Positions 59,247 through 64,000 of a DNA stretch of 64,000 bases are shown here, piece by piece. Within the stretch, counting starts at the first letter, position 1. Each line of letters begins with the position of its first letter. Source of the DNA: PALSA-243 sp963743705 (GTDB lineage: Bacteria; Acidobacteriota; Terriglobia; Bryobacterales; Bryobacteraceae); contig CAVUQS010000017.1 of assembly GCA_963743705.1 (NCBI GenBank), forward strand, positions 124,001-188,000, read 5' to 3'. The notes under the pieces are model-generated. The model had not been told where the DNA came from. It worked only from the letters and a program-made list of their open reading frames with translations, and did no database searches. The position numbers were made by a program, and so were the translations under genes.

Positions 59247-61358
59247 ATGTCCCGTCAGATTTGTTTTCCGGCCCTGATAACCGCATTTTTTGGCTGCGCT
59301 GCCGCACTGGCCGCCGCGCCTCCCGATGCTACGCTGGCCCGTGGCAAAGCCGTCATCTCGCAATTGCCGTTGCGCTTCGAAGCCAACCGCGGTCAGTTTT
59401 CCCCGGCTGTCAGCTTTGCCGCGCGCGGCGGCGGCTACGATTTGCTTTTCAGCCAGCGCGGCGCCTCCTTGCGTTTCGGCGCAGGAAAGACGGTCGACAT
59501 CTCGCTGGAACATTCGAATCCCAAGGCAGCCATCGAAGGAATCGAACCTTTGCGCCTTCGCACCAACTACATGGTGGGTGCGCGTTCCAAATGGCACACC
59601 GATGTCCCCAACTACGCCCGCCTTCGGTACGACCAGGTTTACCCCGGCGTCGATTTGATCTACTACGGCGCCAATAACCGCCTCGAATACGATTTCGTGC
59701 TCGCCCCCGGCGCCGATCCGTCCGCCATCCGCATGCGCTTCCAAGGCGCCGGCCGGCTGCGCGTCACGCGCGATGGCGATCTCGCTTATGAAGGTCCCGA
59801 CGGCGTCATGACGCAGCGGCGCCCGGTGGTTTATCAGGAAGACGCTGGCGGACGCCACGAAATCGCGGGCAGCTACGTGATGCTTGGGCGCGATACTGTC
59901 GGCCTGCGCGTCAAAGGTTATGATCGCCGCCGCCAACTGGTGATCGATCCCATCCTGGCGTATTCCACCTATCTTGGCGGTACGCTGACCGATTCCATCA
60001 ATGCCGTGCAATTGGGTCCGAACGGACGCCTCTACATGGCCGGCAATACCGCGACGCAGGACATTCCAGCCATCAACGGCGCCTACGACAACAACAACGC
60101 CGGATTGACCGATATCTTCCTCGCCATCGTAGACACCACGCAGCAGGGCAACGATCAACTCGTATATTTCAGCTACCTCGGTGGCTCCAGCAACGATATC
60201 CCGCTCGGCATCGCGGTGGATTTCAGCGGCGTCGCCTACATGACCGGCGTCACCAACTCGACCGACTTTCCGATCGCCGGAAATGCCATCCAGACCTTGG
60301 GACCGCAAACCGTCACGCAGGCGTTCGTTTCGGCGATCGATCCCTCGCAATATGGCGGCGTCTCATTGATCTACTCCACCTTCCTTGGCGGGCAAACGGG
60401 GACGAACTCCGGCAACGCCATCGCTCTCGACAAGAGCGGAAATATATACGTCGCTGGTACTACCGCCGCCGGTGACTTTCCGGTGACGGACAGCGCCTAC
60501 GCGGGCGTGCTCTACGGCCCCACCGACGCCTTTCTCTCCGAACTGAACATTTATCAGACGTCGCTGCTTTACTCGACGTATCTGGGCGGTGAGGCCGATG
60601 ACGATGGACGAGCCGTGGCTGTTGCGCCCAACGGACAGGTTTACGTTGGCGTCTCGACCGACGGGCAGTTATTCCCGCTCGCGGGCTTCTCCTACAATCC
60701 CAACAATTCCGGCGGCTACGATTGCGCCGTCGCGCTGTTCGATACCACGCAAAGCGGCACGTCGTCGCTGCTCTATTCCACTTACATCGGCGGTTCCGGA
60801 AACGATATGGTGCGCGGCGCCTCCATCGATCCTGGCGGCAACCTGCTGCTCACCGGCTACACGCTCTCGCCGAATTTTCCGGTCACGTCCGACGCCGCCC
60901 AGCATCAATACGGCGGCGGTGGCGACGCCTTCGTGATCATCGCGAACGCCACGACGCCCAACTCATTCCTGAAATATTCCACGTTCTTCGGAGGTTCCGA
61001 AGGCGAGGTCGCATACGGCGTCGCGAGCGATCCCAGCGGCAACATCTATCTCACCGGCTATACGCTTTCCCCGAACATGCCGGTCACGTCCAATGCTCCG
61101 GTCACGCAGTGGCCGCAAGGAATCGACATCTTCCTGGTGAAGCTCACGCCTCACGTCGCCGGCTTCGGCGCCTATCAGTATTCAACCTATTTCGGCGGCC
61201 CCACCATCAACTCCGCGTTGGCTATTGCGGTCGGCCCCAATGGGACGGCCTACGTGGTCGGCAATACCGGCGGCGAATTCCCCACCGCGCCTAACGCAAC
61301 GCAGGCGGGCTATGGCGGCGGTTCCTCCGACGGCTTCCTTCTCATCGTCACCAATTAG
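59247..61358 (+). CDS. Secreted SBBP-repeat beta-propeller protein
   Basis: A 703-residue secreted protein with a signal peptide (to AALAAA). It has the N-terminal domain typical of these proteins (LPLRFEANRGQFSPAVSFAARGGGYDLLFS, then YPGVDLIYYGANNRLEYDFVLAPGADP). At least six SBBP repeats of about 55-70 residues follow, with the pattern YSTYLGG....GD.A..IA.D..GN.Y..G.T.S..FP. The propeller should lie on the cell surface or be released. The ATG at 59247 is chosen because the signal peptide starts there; the frame stays open upstream across the antisense YkgJ gene. Many copies of this family occur in Solibacter-type genomes. Confidence 0.92.
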   Translation: MSRQICFPALITAFFGCAAALAAAPPDATLARGKAVISQLPLRFEANRGQFSPAVSFAARGGGYDLLFSQRGASLRFGAGKTVDISLEHSNPKAAIEGIEPLRLRTNYMVGARSKWHTDVPNYARLRYDQVYPGVDLIYYGANNRLEYDFVLAPGADPSAIRMRFQGAGRLRVTRDGDLAYEGPDGVMTQRRPVVYQEDAGGRHEIAGSYVMLGRDTVGLRVKGYDRRRQLVIDPILAYSTYLGGTLTDSINAVQLGPNGRLYMAGNTATQDIPAINGAYDNNNAGLTDIFLAIVDTTQQGNDQLVYFSYLGGSSNDIPLGIAVDFSGVAYMTGVTNSTDFPIAGNAIQTLGPQTVTQAFVSAIDPSQYGGVSLIYSTFLGGQTGTNSGNAIALDKSGNIYVAGTTAAGDFPVTDSAYAGVLYGPTDAFLSELNIYQTSLLYSTYLGGEADDDGRAVAVAPNGQVYVGVSTDGQLFPLAGFSYNPNNSGGYDCAVALFDTTQSGTSSLLYSTYIGGSGNDMVRGASIDPGGNLLLTGYTLSPNFPVTSDAAQHQYGGGGDAFVIIANATTPNSFLKYSTFFGGSEGEVAYGVASDPSGNIYLTGYTLSPNMPVTSNAPVTQWPQGIDIFLVKLTPHVAGFGAYQYSTYFGGPTINSALAIAVGPNGTAYVVGNTGGEFPTAPNATQAGYGGGSSDGFLLIVTN

Positions 61359-61408
61359 CTTTGTGGGGCGGGTTTTCAACCCGCGGCGAGTTTTAGCTTG
61401 CCCCGCCT

Positions 61409-61417
61409 TGCTACTAT
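61409..61417 (+). promoter_or_regulatory. Extended -10 element for a leaderless propeller-protein transcript
   Basis: TGCTACTAT at 61409-61417 fits TG, one base, then TACTAT. It ends 6 bases before the ATG at 61424, the same geometry as at tldD and at the toxin/antitoxin pair. Confidence 0.45.
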
Positions 61418-61423
61418 CGAATC

Positions 61424-62527
61424 ATGTTCCGGCTGACGCGCCGAAGGTGCCTTCTTTCCCTCCTGGCATCTCCCGTTGCTCTGGCCGCGGCTACCAAAGG
61501 CGAGAACTTCTCCGCCGACGCGCACCACTACCCCGACCCCACCACCGAGTTCGACGTCATCCGCCTTACCGATCCCGCATTCTCCAGCATCCTGCCCGCG
61601 TATTACAACCGCGCCATCGCGCGCAACAGCGGCTGGATGATCTTCTGCTCCGATCGCTCCGGCTCGGCGCAGGCCTTCCGCATGGATCTCAAAACCGGCC
61701 AGACGCGTCAACTCACCGAGGCTGAAAATCTCGACTGCATCTCGCTCACGCTCACGCCGGACAATCGCTCGTTCTGCTATTCCGCGGGCCGCGAGATCTT
61801 CATCGCCAGCCTCGCGACCCTGCACGAGCGCGCGCTCTACGAAGTCGCCGAAGGCTGGGAACGTTGCCCGGGCGTTTCGGTGGGTCCCGACGGGACGCAC
61901 GTCATGGTCGCTGAAAGCAAGGCCGATGCCTCGCGCCTTCGCATGATCCCGTTCGTCGCGGGTGCGGCGCGCACCGTTTTTGAATCGCCGTTCGCCATGT
62001 CCGACGCGCAAGCCCGCCCGCTGCGCGCCCAGGTGCTGTATCGTCAGGGCAACGATGCCCTCTGGCTGGTCAATATGGATGGTCAGCAGAACCGCAAATT
62101 GAAGCTGGCGCCCGGCCGCATCGGCAACGCGCAATGGGCCACCGACGGCAAGACCCTGCTCTATTTGAATTTTCCCGAGGACCCCAAGCAACTCAACTCC
62201 ATTCGCGAATACTCGCCCGATACCAACACCGATAAGCTGGTCGCCAAGACCAGCCAGTATGCCTCGTTCGGCTTCAATCGCGACAGCTCCGTCTTCGTCG
62301 GCGAAAGCGCCAACAAAGCGTCGCCCGTGGTGTTGATCATGCTGCGCCTCACGCGCCGCGAGCTCACGCTGTGCGAGCACCGCTCGAGCAATCCCGCCGC
62401 CGCGCCGCCGCTCTTTTCCCCCGACAGCCAGCGCATCTATTTTCAAAGCGATCGCGAAGGCAAGCCCGCGCTCTACTGCATGCACGTCGAAAAGCTGGTG
62501 GAAAAGACCGACGCCGACTCCAAGTAA
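61424..62527 (+). CDS. Secreted TolB/oligogalacturonate-lyase-like propeller protein
   Basis: A 367-residue protein. The N-terminus has an Arg-rich n-region (FRLTRRRCLLSLLASPVALAAA) that resembles a twin-arginine signal. Propeller repeats of the TolB/oligogalacturonate-lyase type follow (MIFCSDRSGSAQAFRMDLKTGQTRQLTEAE, TLTPDNRSFCYSAGREIFI, LFSPDSQRIYFQSDREGKPALY). Oligogalacturonate lyases use a His-coordinated manganese in this fold. Some His are present (AHHYPDP, LCEHRS), but I cannot confirm the site. A pectin-breakdown role is possible but unproven. No pectinase gene is near. It precedes a Ser/Thr kinase with a similar propeller. Confidence 0.78.
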   Translation: MFRLTRRRCLLSLLASPVALAAATKGENFSADAHHYPDPTTEFDVIRLTDPAFSSILPAYYNRAIARNSGWMIFCSDRSGSAQAFRMDLKTGQTRQLTEAENLDCISLTLTPDNRSFCYSAGREIFIASLATLHERALYEVAEGWERCPGVSVGPDGTHVMVAESKADASRLRMIPFVAGAARTVFESPFAMSDAQARPLRAQVLYRQGNDALWLVNMDGQQNRKLKLAPGRIGNAQWATDGKTLLYLNFPEDPKQLNSIREYSPDTNTDKLVAKTSQYASFGFNRDSSVFVGESANKASPVVLIMLRLTRRELTLCEHRSSNPAAAPPLFSPDSQRIYFQSDREGKPALYCMHVEKLVEKTDADSK

Positions 62528-62600
62528 CTCTTGCTCGCGTATGGCCGTCTCAAGGCCAACAGTCGGCTTCTGCATCGAATACACTAGCTAAATCAGTCCT

Positions 62601-64000
62601 ATGCCACTGTCCGCTGGCGCCAAACTGGGCCCCTATGAGATCCTCGTGCCCCTCGGCGTCGGTGGCATGGGAGAAGTATGGAAGGCTCGCGACACTCGGC
62701 TCGATCGCATCGTCGCGATTAAGATCTCGCAAGGCAAGTTCACGGACCGGTTTGAGCGCGAAGCTCGGGCGGTCGCCGCCTTGAATCATCCCAATATCTG
62801 TCAGCTGTACGATGTCGGTCCGGACTATTTGGTCATGGAGTATGTCGAGGGCTCGCCGCTCGCGGCTCCGGACGGCATCCGCAAGTTACTCGACTTAGCC
62901 GTGCAGATCGCCGACGGGTTGACCGCGGCGCATGCCGTACAGATCGTGCATCGCGATCTCAAACCGGATAACATCCTCGTCACCCGCGAGGGCCGCGTCA
63001 AGATTCTCGACTTCGGCCTGGCCAAGGCCGCCGTGGCTTCCGCAAGCGCGGCGGAGGCTACGCGCACCATGGGCATCACCGATCCCGGGACCACGGTCGG
63101 CACGGTCAACTATATGTCGCCGGAGCAGGCGCGCGGGATGGATCTCGCTCCTCAGTCCGATCAGTTCTCGTTCGGACTAATACTCTACGAACTGGCAAGC
63201 GGTAAGCGGCCCTTCGGCCGCGGGAGCGCGCCGGAGACAATGACCGCCATCATCCGCGAGGACGCCGAACCGCTCCCGGCCCAGGTGCCCGCGCCGTTGC
63301 GCTGGATTATCGAACGGCTGCTCGCGAAAGAGCCATCGGAGCGGTACGATTCGACGCGCGATCTGTACCGGGAACTCAAGCAGGTTCGCGACCGCCTTTC
63401 GGAAAGCATGAGCGCCTCGCACGCGGCTGTCCCCGCCTCCGCGGCGAAACGCAGCCGTCTGTTTGCACCTCTCGTGGCGGGCATCGCGTGTCTGGTCTTG
63501 GGCGCCGCCGCCGCATCGTTGCTGCTGTCGCGCTCCGCCACCGGACCGGATCTGGTGAATTATAGATTCACGCCCCTGACTCAGGGCGAAACCGAGGAGC
63601 GCGCGCCGCGCTGGTCGCCGGATGGCAAGAGCATCGCCTATACCGCGCGAATCCACGGAATCATGCAGGTCTTCACGCGCACGCTCGGTTCGGACGCCGC
63701 GCAGGTTACCAGGGCCGAACAGAGTTGCGATTTGCCATTCTGGTCGCCGGACGGCGCGACCATCTATTACCTCTCGGGCGGCAACTTATGGTCCGTTCCC
63801 GCGGCCGGCGGCGCGGCGCAAATCGTATACCGCGATGTCGCCGCCGCCGCGCTCCATCCCGACGGCGCGACGTTGGCCTTCGATCGCGGCCGCAAAATCT
63901 GGATCGGTTCTCTCCATGGCGGCGAGGTGAAAGAGTTCTGGCCAGGTCCGACCAACGGCGGCCTCAGCTTTTCCCCCGACGGATCGAAGCTGGTTACCAA
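62601..64000 (+). CDS. Ser/Thr protein kinase with TolB-like propeller (cut by window end)
   Basis: The first 466 codons are visible without a stop. An N-terminal Hanks-type kinase has the Gly loop LGVGGMGEVWKARD at about 18-31, the VAIKI lysine at about 41, HRDLKPDN, DFGLAK and APE-like SPEQARG. A membrane helix is at about 290-312 (LFAPLVAGIACLVLGAAAASLLL). The start of an outside beta-propeller follows (PRWSPDGKSIAYTARIHG, PFWSPDGATIYYLSGG, LSFSPDGSKL). This PknB-like kinase plus TolB/WD40 propeller design is common in Acidobacteriota. The propeller may bind a ligand and switch the kinase. The ATG at 62601 begins directly before the kinase fold. The C-terminus lies outside. Confidence 0.93.
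   Translation, partial: MPLSAGAKLGPYEILVPLGVGGMGEVWKARDTRLDRIVAIKISQGKFTDRFEREARAVAALNHPNICQLYDVGPDYLVMEYVEGSPLAAPDGIRKLLDLAVQIADGLTAAHAVQIVHRDLKPDNILVTREGRVKILDFGLAKAAVASASAAEATRTMGITDPGTTVGTVNYMSPEQARGMDLAPQSDQFSFGLILYELASGKRPFGRGSAPETMTAIIREDAEPLPAQVPAPLRWIIERLLAKEPSERYDSTRDLYRELKQVRDRLSESMSASHAAVPASAAKRSRLFAPLVAGIACLVLGAAAASLLLSRSATGPDLVNYRFTPLTQGETEERAPRWSPDGKSIAYTARIHGIMQVFTRTLGSDAAQVTRAEQSCDLPFWSPDGATIYYLSGGNLWSVPAAGGAAQIVYRDVAAAALHPDGATLAFDRGRKIWIGSLHGGEVKEFWPGPTNGGLSFSPDGSKLVT

Overview
The window is about 64 kb of GC-rich bacterial DNA, densely packed with genes on both strands. It contains no rRNA, tRNA, CRISPR array, insertion sequence or prophage that I could recognise. The gene families point to the Acidobacteriota, most likely a Solibacter/Bryobacter-type organism: a VWFA protein of the acidobacterial type, an orphan MacB/FtsX-like permease of the ADOP type, an SBBP-repeat protein, a Ser/Thr kinase with a TolB-like propeller, a zinc-finger/HEAT-repeat anti-sigma protein, and many secreted metallopeptidases. 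The assignment rests on family recognition, not on a database search.

Layout. 0-3 kb: a short LPKTG-tailed protein, a VWFA protein and a class D-like sortase in one run, facing a site-2 protease with CBS domains. 3-7.7 kb: a stress and signalling block with an Hsp20 chaperone, a KdpD-like kinase and OmpR-type regulator, a second kinase and receiver pair, and a small membrane protein; three promoter regions share a TCCTTAWC element. 8-24.3 kb: a proteolysis block with TldD, TldE/PmbA, two tandem M14 carboxypeptidases, an ADOP permease, an M13 endopeptidase and a large zinc metalloprotease. 24.3-28.4 kb: a degenerate receiver, a tiny AT-hook protein in an AT-rich gap, and an amino-acid permease and sodium/solute symporter pair. 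28.6-31.5 kb: two paralogous secreted tetratrico-like proteins. 31.8-35.7 kb: FmdB, L32, PlsX and a DsbD fused to a TlpA-like thioredoxin. 35.7-44.2 kb: secreted proteins, a hybrid kinase, tolB, and an ECF sigma operon (sigma, zinc-finger/HEAT anti-sigma, DUF4097-like adhesin, PDZ protein). Three genes in this stretch carry four apparent single-base frameshifts. 44.3-50.2 kb: tryptophanase, a BNR-repeat protein, an ECF42-type sigma factor with two YCII proteins and a secreted DinB protein, and a hydrolase. 50.3-64 kb: a FitAB-like toxin/antitoxin pair, a multicopper oxidase, a phosphoesterase, an M1-peptidase-like protein that has lost its active site, a secreted proteasome-like Ntn hydrolase, an Fe/Zn cysteine-cluster protein, an SBBP protein, a propeller protein, and a Ser/Thr kinase that runs off the end.

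Taken together, the genes describe a heterotroph that degrades proteins and peptides outside the cytoplasm and takes up the products. It invests heavily in envelope sensing (two ECF systems, three kinases, a sortase, a site-2 protease). The most striking item is the gene at 57826-58635. Its predicted signal-peptide cleavage site leaves a threonine that lines up, without gaps, with Thr1, Asp17, Arg19 and Lys33 of proteasome beta subunits. It lies next to a catalytically dead M1 homologue. The gene looks AT-richer than its surroundings, and its promoter sits almost on the start codon.
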